Part shown: one piece after another, positions 15,323-24,800 of the stretch | Layout: each line of letters opens with the position of its first letter | How positions within the stretch are numbered: position 1 is the first letter of the stretch | Assembly (NCBI RefSeq): GCF_900143695.1 | Contig: NZ_FRFE01000003.1 | Span: 186,001 to 250,000, forward strand | From: Desulfopila aestuarii DSM 18488 | GTDB lineage: Bacteria; Desulfobacterota; Desulfobulbia; Desulfobulbales; Desulfocapsaceae | Reading direction: 5' to 3' | DNA length: 64,000 nucleotides | Position numbers and translations under genes: made by a program | Notes under the pieces: model-generated | The model's database searches: none | The model's input: only the letters and a program-made list of their open reading frames with translations | Told to the model about the DNA's origin: nothing

Positions 15323-16855
15323 TTAAATGTCAAACTTGATGCCCTGTGCCAAAGGTAGCTGGGTACCGTAATTGATAGTGTTGGTCTGTCTCCGCATATA
15401 GCCTTTCCAGGCATCCGATCCCGACTCGCGACCACCACCGGTCTCCTTCTCACCACCAAATGCCCCGCCGATCTCAGCCCCGGAGGTGCCGATATTGACA
15501 TTGGCGATGCCGCAATCAGACCCTGCAGCGGAGAGAAAAAGCTCGGCCTCACGAAGGTTTTCGGTAAAGATCGAGGATGACAGTCCCTGCACAACATCGT
15601 TCTGCAGAGCAATCGCGTTTTCCACATCACCTGAATATCGTATCAGATAGAGAATGGGAGCAAAGGTCTCTTCCTGCACTATGGGGTAATCATTTTCCGC
15701 CTCAGCCAGCACCGGCTCGACATAGCAGCCCGACTCAAAGCCCTTGCCGGAAAGCACATTACCGCCGCACAGGATTGTGCCGCCTTGCTCCTGCAAAGCC
15801 TCAAGCGCCTTTTGGTAAGCAGCCACCGCCGAAACATCAATAAGCGGCCCGACGTGGTTTCGCTCATCGAGCGGTGAACCGATTCGCAGTGAACCATATG
15901 CTTTCACCAGCACATCCTTGACCCGGTCATATATCGATTCATGTACAATCAGACGACGGGTGGTCGTGCAGCGCTGCCCTGCTGTTCCTACTGCAGAAAA
16001 CACAATAGCCGGAACAGCCAACTGCATGTTAGCCGCTGGCGTCAGGATAATGGCGTTGTTACCGCCAAGCTCCAATATGGCTCTGCCGAACCGGGAAGCG
16101 ACTACCTGCGCGCCATGCCGACCTACACGGGTGGAACCGGTAAGCGAAATGAGCGGTACATCAGGGTCCTGCAACAACTGCTCACCAACGGTGGAACCGG
16201 AACCGATAATAAGAGTGAAAAGTCCTTCAGGCAGCTTGTTCGCGGCAACGATTTCGGCCAGGATATGCTGAACGGCGATAGCAGTGAGTGGTGTTTTCGA
16301 CGATGGCTTCCACAGGGTCGTGTCACCGCAGACCACGGCCAGCATGGCATTCCAGGCCCAGACCGCCACTGGAAAATTAAAGGCGCTGATAATACCAACG
16401 GTGCCAAGTGGATGATACTGGTCATAGAGTCGATGCTCAACCCGTTCCGATGCCATGGTCGAGCCATACAGCTGGCGAGACTGACCAACGGCAAAATCAC
16501 AGATATCGATCATCTCCTGTACTTCGCCCAGCCCCTCCTGTAAGGACTTCCCCATTTCCCAGGAAACAAGCGCTCCAAGAGCATTTTTCTTGTCTCGCAG
16601 TGCGTCACCGATCTGACGGACAATCTCTCCCCGTTTGGGGGCCGGCATTTTCCGCCACACACTGAAAGCCTCTTTTGCTGCTAGCGATACGTCCCGGTAA
16701 TCCTCCTCCGAGGCACGGAAAACACTCGCCAACAATCGGCCATCAACAGGAGAGACAACGTCTATTTTTCCATTTTCCCGGGTGGTATTCCAATGAACGC
16801 CGGTTGACGCGCCTTGATTATTTTCCTCAATCCCCAGTGTTCGTAAAATTTCCAT
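15323..16855 (-). CDS. ALDH7-type 2-aminoadipate-semialdehyde dehydrogenase
   Basis: A 510-residue NAD(P)-dependent aldehyde dehydrogenase resembling the ALDH7 (antiquitin/AmaB/Pcd) group, which oxidises 2-aminoadipate 6-semialdehyde to 2-aminoadipate. Seen are the active-site Asn160 in SAFNFPVAVWAWN, Glu262 in LELGGNN, and the nucleophile Cys296 in GQRCTTTRR. NFPVAVWAWN and GQRCTTTRRL are characteristic of this group. The ATG at 16855 follows AAAGGAGG. It lies between the 2-oxoacid oxidoreductase genes and gcdH, in the order expected of a lysine-degradation operon. Other aldehydes are possible, but the neighbours make aminoadipate semialdehyde the best guess. Confidence 0.88.
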   Translation of the reverse strand: MEILRTLGIEENNQGASTGVHWNTTRENGKIDVVSPVDGRLLASVFRASEEDYRDVSLAAKEAFSVWRKMPAPKRGEIVRQIGDALRDKKNALGALVSWEMGKSLQEGLGEVQEMIDICDFAVGQSRQLYGSTMASERVEHRLYDQYHPLGTVGIISAFNFPVAVWAWNAMLAVVCGDTTLWKPSSKTPLTAIAVQHILAEIVAANKLPEGLFTLIIGSGSTVGEQLLQDPDVPLISLTGSTRVGRHGAQVVASRFGRAILELGGNNAIILTPAANMQLAVPAIVFSAVGTAGQRCTTTRRLIVHESIYDRVKDVLVKAYGSLRIGSPLDERNHVGPLIDVSAVAAYQKALEALQEQGGTILCGGNVLSGKGFESGCYVEPVLAEAENDYPIVQEETFAPILYLIRYSGDVENAIALQNDVVQGLSSSIFTENLREAELFLSAAGSDCGIANVNIGTSGAEIGGAFGGEKETGGGRESGSDAWKGYMRRQTNTINYGTQLPLAQGIKFDI

Positions 16856-16881
16856 TGTTCCTCCTTTGCATTACGCCAGGC

Positions 16882-18189
16882 TCACAAGGTCGCCATTGCA
16901 CAACGTATTTTATCCGCTATCCCAAGTGCGCTCAGATAGATTTTGCCCTGGAATTGTGCTTTCAAGGCAATGTCAAGCATCTCCCAGTTGATTGCCTGCT
17001 CTTTTGTCGCCAGAAAACAGAGAGCTGCAAGGGCCCAGTCCGGTTTTGCTATTTTCCACTCCTTGAAATCAACCTCATAAACTTCGGCTGTACAGGGTGG
17101 AATATTCACCGATTTATCCTTCAATACAAAGGTGCCCGGTGAAAGTGTCGCAAAGAGTTTCTTTCGCTGCTGTACCCCTTCGTCACTCAAGGCAAGGACT
17201 ACGGTTGGCGCTGTGCTGCCGGCGTAACCGATTTTTCTCGGCGAAATCTGGATCTCACTCACCGACTGGCCGCGCAGCACGGTGATGTTATAGTCGTTTT
17301 TCATCGAGACATTCATCCCGGCGGCAAGACCGGCGTGACAGACCAGTTCCCCGGCGGTCACAATGCGCATACCGGCACTACCGAGAATGGCTATTTCCTG
17401 ACGATGATAATCGGGGAAATCAACCTGGTGCCCTACCGTGACCGGTTCAGGGTATCTGCAGTTCTGCAGACACAGTTCCCGGTAACGTTCGCCATATTCC
17501 GGACGCTGATTCCTTGCCACAAGGCCTGATTTGGGTGGCAGGTCCTCGACCATCTGCTGCAGAACTGACGGAGAAAGACGATTTTTCTTGGTGTAGCGAC
17601 CGGTGCACATGCCAAGAGTCTCGATAACGGCAAAGCCCTTATGGTTGATACCTGCAGCCACTATTTCATGAAGATTGGTATCGAGCCCTGAACATCTTGC
17701 AACATAGGTTGCTCCGGCGCTTTCGGCGATCCCGCAAATATCGACCGGAATTTCCGCCTGGTTCAGAAACTCCGAGCCCGCTACAGCATCCGCCGGGGTG
17801 GTAACAGAACACTGACCGCCGGTCATGCCAAAATTAAAATTGTTCAAGATAATGAGGGTCAGGTCGAGATTTCTCCTGCAGGCCGCCAATACATGGGCAC
17901 CGCCGATACCCAGCCCGCCATCACCCATCGTGACAATGACGTTGAGTGAAGGGTCCGCCAGTTTCAGGCCGGTGGCATATGTGAGGGCCCTTCCATGCAG
18001 ACCATGCAGGGCATGAACATTGAAAAAGGTGTCGAACAGCCCGGAGCAACCGATATCGGTAACCATCACGGTTTTGTCTGCCGGCAGATTAAGGCTGCCC
18101 ATGGCTCGATCCAGGCCGGCCGTGATACTTTCATGAGTGCAACCGGGGCAATAGACAGGAGGCCGACTGGTGTTCAGATAACTATGCAT
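16882..18189 (-). CDS. 2-oxoacid:ferredoxin oxidoreductase, fused TPP-binding and gamma subunit
   Basis: A 435-residue protein joining two subunits that are often separate. Residues 1-~260 are the thiamine-diphosphate beta subunit, with CPGC (14-17), MGDGGLGIGG (88-97) and the NNFNFGMTGGQ end of the TPP motif. Residues ~265-435 resemble the gamma (catalytic-domain) subunit (GSAGMRIVTAGELV, RGQSVSEIQISPRKIG). It overlaps the alpha-subunit gene by 8 bp. In context the likely substrate is 2-oxoadipate, giving glutaryl-CoA, CO2 and reduced ferredoxin; 2-oxoglutarate or branched-chain oxoacids cannot be excluded. No separate 4Fe-4S (delta) subunit gene is in the operon, so an external ferredoxin is implied. 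Confidence 0.88.
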   Translation of the reverse strand: MHSYLNTSRPPVYCPGCTHESITAGLDRAMGSLNLPADKTVMVTDIGCSGLFDTFFNVHALHGLHGRALTYATGLKLADPSLNVIVTMGDGGLGIGGAHVLAACRRNLDLTLIILNNFNFGMTGGQCSVTTPADAVAGSEFLNQAEIPVDICGIAESAGATYVARCSGLDTNLHEIVAAGINHKGFAVIETLGMCTGRYTKKNRLSPSVLQQMVEDLPPKSGLVARNQRPEYGERYRELCLQNCRYPEPVTVGHQVDFPDYHRQEIAILGSAGMRIVTAGELVCHAGLAAGMNVSMKNDYNITVLRGQSVSEIQISPRKIGYAGSTAPTVVLALSDEGVQQRKKLFATLSPGTFVLKDKSVNIPPCTAEVYEVDFKEWKIAKPDWALAALCFLATKEQAINWEMLDIALKAQFQGKIYLSALGIADKIRCAMATL

Positions 18190-19297
18190 TGCACAGCACC
18201 TCCATTATTTGGGTTGGGGTGATCAGCACACCATTCATCTGCCCGAAGAATTCCACCCTGCCCCCCCCCAGCACCCGCCTGATCTCATGAACGTATTGGC
18301 CCAGATTCATTTCAACAACCACGACGCGTCGAAAATCAGCAGCCTTTTCTAAAAGCAAGGCTTCCGGCACCGGCCAGAGACTTTTCAAGGTCAGGGATGA
18401 TACCGGCCGGCCTGCCTCGGTGAGTATTTCGACAGCATCCGCAACTGCTCGTACAGTGACCCCATAGCTAATAATCAAGGTGTCGGAACCCGGCTTGATA
18501 TCCTCTTCATATAACGTGATCCTTTCGACATGATCGAGGATCTTTCGGCGCAGCCGTTCCTGGCTCCCGGCAATCACTTCCGGATCATTGGTAATATAAC
18601 CATCCGGGCCATGGGTGGAAGATGTCTGCCGGACCAGGGTATTGCCACCAATGGGCAAAAAAGGTGGGGCCGCATCAGGCTCAGCTGCAAAGGGCAAATA
18701 GTTGACGCCGGAGAAAGCTTTGCGCTCGACGACCGCGGGAAGAGTCACAGACTCGAGATCAAAGCTCTCCTTGGTCATGCCAATCTCTTTATTGGAAGCA
18801 ATAAAAACAGGGCAACGGAACTCCTCGGCATAATTGAAAGCATGGCGAGCCAGCAGGTAGCAGTCGAGTGCATCTTTTGGTGCAAGCACAATGACCGGGA
18901 CGCCGCCGGTACTGCCCCACTGCAGGAACTGGATGTCACTGTCGGCGCCCCGCGTCGCCGAACCCGTCGACGGGCCAAGGCGTTGAACATCGGCAATAAC
19001 CAACGGAATCTCCCCGCCGATAGCAAAGGATATCTGCTCGCTGTAGAGACTGATTCCCGGCCCTGACGTTGCCGTAAGCGCTTTTTTACCCGCCATGGAT
19101 GCACCGATGCAGTAGCCCATGGAGGCAATCTCATCTTCTCCCTGCAAGCAAACTCCTCCACGAGGAGGCAACATTTTCAACATGTTGCTCAAGATGGTTG
19201 TAGCAGGGGTGATGGGGTAGCCTGCAAAGAAATTGCAGCCCGCAGCGATAGCACCTCGGGCAAGAGCCTCATTTCCATCCATAAATGACAACGCCAT
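18182..19297 (-). CDS. 2-oxoacid:ferredoxin oxidoreductase, alpha subunit
   Basis: A 371-residue alpha subunit of the 2-oxoacid:acceptor oxidoreductase family (KorA/VorB type; PF01855). GYPITPATTI lies near residue 26, GEDEIASMGYCIGASMAGKK binds the thiamine ring region, and TSGPGISLYSEQ follows at about 78. The C-terminal third has the PGSDTLIISYG domain II signature. The ATG at 19297 has GGAGGAAGT before it. It is the first gene of the operon and overlaps the fused beta-gamma gene by 8 bp, so the two are translationally coupled. Together they should form an oxygen-sensitive cytosolic enzyme that oxidatively decarboxylates a 2-oxoacid, by context 2-oxoadipate. Confidence 0.9.
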   Translation of the reverse strand: MALSFMDGNEALARGAIAAGCNFFAGYPITPATTILSNMLKMLPPRGGVCLQGEDEIASMGYCIGASMAGKKALTATSGPGISLYSEQISFAIGGEIPLVIADVQRLGPSTGSATRGADSDIQFLQWGSTGGVPVIVLAPKDALDCYLLARHAFNYAEEFRCPVFIASNKEIGMTKESFDLESVTLPAVVERKAFSGVNYLPFAAEPDAAPPFLPIGGNTLVRQTSSTHGPDGYITNDPEVIAGSQERLRRKILDHVERITLYEEDIKPGSDTLIISYGVTVRAVADAVEILTEAGRPVSSLTLKSLWPVPEALLLEKAADFRRVVVVEMNLGQYVHEIRRVLGGGRVEFFGQMNGVLITPTQIMEVLCNA

Positions 19298-19524
19298 ACT
19301 TCCTCCGGGGCAGCAATACCTGTAGCGTCACAAAAAGCTATTGGTTGAAAATCACGCAATGCTTGATTAGAAATATAATCAGATTATCTTCCTCTAACCA
19401 CTTTTAGATTGTCATGTCAAGGAAGTAAGTGTTAGTTTATGATGTGCAGAAAGTGTACTACTGGGGAGTTACCCCCTCATGTGCTCGTTGATATTCGAAC
19501 AATTCCGGCAGATGGATTTTCACT
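19298..19524. promoter_or_regulatory. Divergent promoter region of catabolic operon and GntR regulator
   Basis: The 227-bp space between the operon start and the divergent GntR gene. A perfect -35-like TTGACA reads toward the operon (minus strand, 19419-19414 region) but without a good -10 at 17 bases. An inverted repeat GATTA-N6-TAATC at 19365-19380 lies about 70 bp before the operon start and is a candidate operator for the GntR protein. Confidence 0.4.
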
Positions 19525-20226
19525 ATGGACACAAAAGAAAAACGAAAGAAAAAAAAGAGTACGGACGACTTTACCCGCGAGGCGTATATGGGCATCCGGA
19601 AGATGTTCTTTGTGAATGAAATCACCCCGGGCCAAAAGATCGCCTATGGGGATCTGGCTAAACGGCTTGGGATGAGTACAACTCCCATCATCCAGGCCCT
19701 GAAACGACTTGAAGATCAGGGACTCGTGCGCCACGAGCCTAATCGCGGCTACTACACGGAAGATATCAGCCTGAAGGAAATCATCGAAATTTATGAGTTC
19801 CGGGAACTGATTGAAACCTCACTCCTGCCGAAAACTATCGCAACTATCACCAGCAAAAAGTTAAAAACCTTGAAAAAGGCGCTCGACAAACACCTTGCAG
19901 CGGTCAGGGACATCTACCTCAAGGAGCGATTGCTGCGAGACATGGAATTTCATCTCACTCTGGCCGAGCTTTCCGGGTGCACCATTCAGGTCAACACCCT
20001 GAGATCGTTGTTTGACCTGCTCTACCTCAAATATCGGGGAAATGTTCTCTTCGTTACTCCCATGGATACTGTCGATAGAGAGCATACCCAACTGTATGAC
20101 TGCGTCGCTCAAGCCGATCTTGAAGGTGCTAGCGCTATTTTACGACAGCATATTGGTAACGTTAAAGAACATGCCATCGCCAGTATTGAGCGAATCAACA
20201 AGGAGAAATCAATCAAGAATTTCTAA
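19525..20226 (+). CDS. GntR-family transcriptional regulator (FCD-type)
   Basis: A 233-residue regulator. The N-terminal winged helix spans about 15-85, with ITPGQKIAYGDLAKRLGMS and TTPIIQALKRLEDQGLVRHE as the helix-turn-helix. The C-terminal all-helical FCD ligand-binding domain (about 100-225) keeps metal/ligand positions in MEFHLTLAELSGC and the EHTQLYDCVAQADLEGA segment. The first 13 residues are Lys-rich. Divergent placement next to the five-gene catabolic operon suggests that it represses that operon and responds to lysine, aminoadipate, oxoadipate or an acyl-CoA. No strong ribosome binding site precedes the ATG. Confidence 0.9.
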   Translation: MDTKEKRKKKKSTDDFTREAYMGIRKMFFVNEITPGQKIAYGDLAKRLGMSTTPIIQALKRLEDQGLVRHEPNRGYYTEDISLKEIIEIYEFRELIETSLLPKTIATITSKKLKTLKKALDKHLAAVRDIYLKERLLRDMEFHLTLAELSGCTIQVNTLRSLFDLLYLKYRGNVLFVTPMDTVDREHTQLYDCVAQADLEGASAILRQHIGNVKEHAIASIERINKEKSIKNF

Positions 20227-20337
20227 ACCGATACGCTCTTTCAAATACATCGAAGACCCTGCTATCAAACGCATTATCAGCCTTGGTGGTGTGGATAAAA
20301 GAGTATAACTCGCTCCAGGCCTCACTCCAGTACCGAA

Positions 20338-20363
20338 CCACTAGCGGTTGTCACCGCTAGTGG
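20338..20363 (-). repeat. 10-bp hairpin with TGACAA loop overlapping the DMT gene end
   Basis: CCACTAGCGG (20338-20347) and its complement (20354-20363) flank a six-base loop, TGACAA on the minus strand. The stem contains the stop codon of the transporter gene. No T-run follows in the minus direction, so an RNA-stability or Rho-linked role is as likely as intrinsic termination. Confidence 0.6.
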
Positions 20364-21240
20364 CTATCCATCGCCGCAGCCACTTCTTCCACAGTTCAGG
20401 ATGAACTGAAACCAGCAGAACTCCAATAAGCGTTAATACCCCGCCAACAATCAGCTTCCAGCCGATTTGATCCTGAAAAAACAGTACGCCAAATACGGAA
20501 GCGAGAACAGGTGCCAACAGCATGAGCGGAGTAACAATTGAAACCGAATAGCGCCCGAGCAGATAATAGACAATGCCATGGCCGACTACCGAGGCTCCTA
20601 TTGCCGAATAGAGCGGCGTCCAGAAATCCATCCACCTGGCACTGGCAAGAACCTGCCCGTGGCCTGACTCAAAGATCAAGCTAAGCAGCAATAGTGACGG
20701 AGTGGCGACAAGTGCTATCCATGCCTGTAGCTTGAATACGCCAAGGTTGGGAAACTGCCTCATCATGATAGTGGCGACTGCCATCATGAAAGCCGCGCCC
20801 ATCACCCAGAAAATTGCGTCGAGATGATTGAACACCACTGGGTCAAAGCCAATGACCATAACACCGCAAAGGGCAATCAGAATAGCCACAACCCTGATTG
20901 CCGAAATCTTCTCACCAAGAAAGATTGCAGCGAGAATTGCTGAAAATGGCACATAGAGCTGGGTAGTGATCGCCACCGAGGCAATATTACCGCCGGCATT
21001 CAGACCGATAAACATCATGCTGAAATGGCCAACACCTAGCAATATGGCAACACGGAGTAGCGGCCACATATAGCCTGGGGCTGGCCTGAGCCATGGCAGC
21101 ATCACCAGAAGCAGAAAGAAAAAACGAAGAGCGGTAAAGAGCAGGGGCTGGAATTGTTCTGCACCTGCCTTACCGGCAATAAAATTGAAGCCCCAGACAA
21201 AGTTGGCCAGTAAGGCGAGGAGGAAGTGAACAATGTTCAT
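20341..21240 (-). CDS. EamA/DMT-superfamily transporter
   Basis: A 299-residue inner-membrane protein with ten predicted transmembrane helices in two EamA repeats (PF00892), each about 140 residues. The first opens with LLALLANFVWGFNFIAGKAG, the second begins near LDAIFWVMGAAFMMAVA. Family members export or import amino acids and other metabolites. It converges on the GntR gene and is near the lysine-type operon, so an amino-acid role is possible but unproven. No clear ribosome binding site precedes the ATG. A structured leader lies upstream. Confidence 0.88.
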   Translation of the reverse strand: MNIVHFLLALLANFVWGFNFIAGKAGAEQFQPLLFTALRFFFLLLVMLPWLRPAPGYMWPLLRVAILLGVGHFSMMFIGLNAGGNIASVAITTQLYVPFSAILAAIFLGEKISAIRVVAILIALCGVMVIGFDPVVFNHLDAIFWVMGAAFMMAVATIMMRQFPNLGVFKLQAWIALVATPSLLLLSLIFESGHGQVLASARWMDFWTPLYSAIGASVVGHGIVYYLLGRYSVSIVTPLMLLAPVLASVFGVLFFQDQIGWKLIVGGVLTLIGVLLVSVHPELWKKWLRRWIATSGDNR

Positions 21241-21298
21241 GTTTTAATCAACACCGCAAGGGTAAGCAGTAACCGAGAAAGGGGAAATGGGATCAGAG

Positions 21299-21410
21299 AA
21301 AAAAGCAGGTAACAGTACACCCTGCCAATCAATCCGACTCACCGTGACAGACTCCTCTCATACACCACTTGCCCCCTTTTCGCTATCCTCCCATACAATA
21401 AGAGTGAGTC
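21299..21410 (-). promoter_or_regulatory. Candidate structured leader with terminator before the DMT gene
   Basis: On the minus strand GACTCAC (21410-21404) can pair with GTGAGTC (21342-21336) around a purine-rich 61-base interior. A short hairpin GCAGG/CCTGC (21325-21305) with six T residues after it follows, ending about 60 bp before the start codon. This resembles an attenuator. I cannot match it to a named riboswitch class. Confidence 0.3.
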
Positions 21411-21616
21411 CTGCCCCATTAGGTTGATACCGAGCCAATACCTTCCTTCCCAGACCTAGAAAACGTATGGCCAGAATACTGAAAAAAAACAACCGGATCG
21501 GCCAGGAGAATCGATAATACTATAGCCTTCCGGCAATCTTTCTTTAGTACAGTATTATGCCATCCATACCATTTCTGAAAATTACAGACGAGAAGAGTAA
21601 AACATTGTACTTTTGA

Positions 21617-21625
21617 TGATATAAT
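21617..21625 (+). promoter_or_regulatory. Extended -10 promoter element upstream of the patatin gene
   Basis: A perfect TATAAT (21620-21625) preceded by TGA gives an extended -10 (TGN-TATAAT). The -35 region is poor. It would yield a leader of about 200 bases carrying a terminator-like hairpin. Confidence 0.35.
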
Positions 21626-21712
21626 TAAAAACCGTTCAAACACTTCACAGCTCAGAATACAACCACACACAGTACCATTTTCGTATTCATACCTAATTTT
21701 TTGTAACGTAAC

Positions 21713-21745
21713 CCAAAAGGCTCTCTCTTCTTTTGGCCCTTTTTT
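21713..21745 (+). terminator. Terminator-like hairpin in the patatin leader
   Basis: CCAAAAG (21713-21719) pairs with CTTTTGG (21730-21736), then CCC and six T residues (21740-21745). No plus-strand gene lies upstream for some 1.5 kb, so it probably acts as a leader attenuator 87 bp before the start codon. Confidence 0.5.
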
Positions 21746-21831
21746 GTTTTCTAGCGAGTTGATTTGACGATTTGACTCACCAGGTTTCCGAACTTTTAGC
21801 GAGTCTGTCCTATTTTCAAGGAGTGAAAAAA

Positions 21832-24800
21832 ATGGAAGAACAGCGCCAGCCGGAAAACTATCCGGTCTATAACATGCTTACCACTAAAGGATGGCTGTGG
21901 ATTGCCATCGTTGCCACCCTTGCCACTATGGCGACAGTACTGACAACCAATAGCTACAATACGATTTTACGCGATCAGTGCGGTGCCGGTATTGTCACTA
22001 TGGAACTTGCCGAAACGGCGTCCTCAGCCAATGCGATCATCAACAAATGGCAACAAGCTCCTCGAAATGACGGTGAGATACCATGCCTTTCAGCTGCAAA
22101 GAAACTACAGCAATGGGACTGGCTCCTCATCATAACCTATACAATCACCCTCATTGCTGTTCTGATGGCCATTAGCCATCGCTTGGGCCTGAAACCAACA
22201 GGCAAGGTCAAGGTGCTATTTCTCATCCCTTTTGCCATCGCTGGATTTGATATCCTTGAAAACAGCTTAATGGCAATCGTTTTGAACAATCCAGGCAACG
22301 CAGTTGATTGGGTGGTTACCTTCATGTCGGTAGCTGCTGTTTTCAAATTTGTCCTGCTGATCATTTTACTGCTCATTCTTGCATACCTCTGCGGCTGCTG
22401 GCTCATGTCCAGAGGACACACTGAAAAAGAGACCGAAACCTCCATCCTCAGATCGCTTAAGGAGGTAATTGCAGCGGAACAGAGATATATCCAGTTCAGG
22501 AGGAAAAAAGCTGCAATTAATGACCAACAAACCATTGTCGGCTTCGCCTCATCCGGTGGTGGTATTCGTTCGGCGACGGTCAATCTCGGTGTCATCGAGC
22601 GCCTGCTTGATGTTAACCTGTTAAAACATGTGGATTACCATGCCACTGTATCAGGAGGCGGCTATATCGGTTCTGCCTTGGCAAGCCTTCTGTCGTTTAA
22701 AAGAAAACAGCAGGAACAAAACCCTGCAGATCCCAGCGGCACAAACGGTCCGGGAAAACAGGACAAGGAGCAATACCAGTTCGGCCCCCATGATCATCCA
22801 CACTTTGACTGTGCCATCCCCTCACTGCGCCCATTTCCTTTAAGCGATCCGGGTTATGTCGATGCTGAACCAACCTTCCTGTCTCGTGGGATGGTACTCA
22901 ATCATCTGCGCTCTTTTGGGGATTTCCTGGTACGACGACGCCGTTTCCTCAGCCGTGATGTGTTGCGTGCGGTTGGTACTGTCGTTACCGGTATGTCAGC
23001 TACGCTAGGCATGTTTATATTGGCAACAATGCTCATCTCTGCGACGTTTTTTTGTTTGCTCACGCTTGTAGACCAGGGACAGGAGGGGGCAAAATTAGGA
23101 TTTTCACTCGACCCGAACCTCTCATACTTCAAGGATTTTGCCCTGCAAGGCTGGCAAAAAGCGCTGCCGTTAGGTTTTTTGTCCACCCTGATCCTGCTGA
23201 TGATGCCGGCCTGGCTACCTGCCGCCATCTCCGAAGAGATATTCACTCGCGACGGAGACACCGTTGATGACTGTCGCCAATACAGACAACTCTGGATCAT
23301 AGGGGCAATCCTGGTACTTTCAGCCTTCATCTTTCCTCATCACCTGCCTGGCAAGGTCGGTGTCCTGGCTCCTGCTGCCTTTTTGACAGGTGCAAGTGGT
23401 GCGGCAGCCATATCATACCTTTTGCTTTGCCTTACAGATGATGCTTTTCGTTTCTGGGCGCTACCGGATGATCCCACCAGGGAGAACCGCTCCCTTCTCA
23501 GTGCCATGTTCGGCCTGACTCTGGCGATGACTCTCCTGACTGCTTCCATCGGATTGCTCCCCTGGCTGGTACTACTGCTGCTCAACCCCACCGGAGACGC
23601 ACAAAAATTGATTACATCTTTAGGCACAACCAGTAGTACGGGACTTTTCTCAGCCATACTCGCCGGCCTGATTGCCTGGTACCAAAAGGCCTCCTCAGCT
23701 GTGGAAAAACAGAAGCGTCCCCCAGAGGCAATGAAATTTTTCCAAAAAGCTTTCGCCTACGCCAAAAGTGTGGTGCTGGCCATACCGATCCTGCTGTTGG
23801 TAATCATTACAACAGTGGTGAGCGCCGCCGGCGTAGCATGGATAGCGAACAACCTTAGCTTTCTCACCCATGGCTTCTTGAGCTATGCATTCATCGTCAT
23901 GGTTCTCACCATACTCCTGCTCCTGATCGGTTATGGAGTGGATTTCAACAAACTCTCTCTGCATTATTTTTATCGGGACCGTCTTGCAGAAGCTTACCTC
24001 GCCACCTACGGGCCAAACCCTCAGCAACCGGACAGCCTTGAAATCAAACGGGACAATATCGAAATGCAGCTTACAGACCTGCATGGCAGTTGTGCCAGGA
24101 CAGTCCAGGCAGAAGAGGATCCTCCAATCGAAAATGCTATTTCTCTCCAGTCCTACGGACCGTCAGATAACACGCAAATCACATCATCTATCATCACCCA
24201 GTCGGCAGAAAATAGAAAATTGACTCCTAAATTACTGAGTAATTTACCTCTGTTTGTAACGTTCAAAAAACGTCTGGGAATCGGCAACACGCTGCGGGAT
24301 GAATATCTGACCGACGCTGCGACCTCGGCGCCCTACCATCTCTATTGTGCCTGCCTCAATCTGACGACCGATCGCAATATGGCACTGCGTACCAGAAAAT
24401 CTGACACCTTTGTTTTCAGCAAGCTCTACTGCGGCTCCAAAACAACATCTTTTCTGCCCACCTGCAGCTACCGCCGAGGGAAAACCAAGATGGCTCGAGC
24501 TATGACCATTTCCGGCGCGGCAGTTGACTCAACACTTGGCCGCAACACCTTTTTCGCCCAGTCCTTCGCCACCACGCTTTTCAATGTCCGCCTTGGCCAA
24601 TGGCTGGAGAATCCTGGATACAATGGTGGTATCCATGCCCACAAACAAGAAAACCTGGTATTCTGGCCCCTTTACCTCGGCATGGAAGCCCTCGGCATGA
24701 GCGACAGCAGGCGACGTCTGATTCATCTTTCCGACGGCGGCCATACTGGTGACAACCTGGGCCTGCTCCCCCTGTTTGACCGGCACTGCGGGCTCATTAT

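Larger units (their letters stand above)
21411..21831. other. Long leader region of the membrane patatin gene
   Basis: No gene. A minus-strand frame at 21419-21670 has no ribosome binding site or family resemblance. The plus strand carries an extended -10 promoter and an intrinsic-type terminator ahead of the patatin gene (listed separately), and an A/T-rich stretch at 21520-21720. Confidence 0.45.

Noticed and set aside
21419-21670. 83-codon minus-strand frame in the patatin leader region
   Set aside because: Cys-rich random-looking sequence, no ribosome binding site; the region instead shows promoter and hairpin signals on the other strand.
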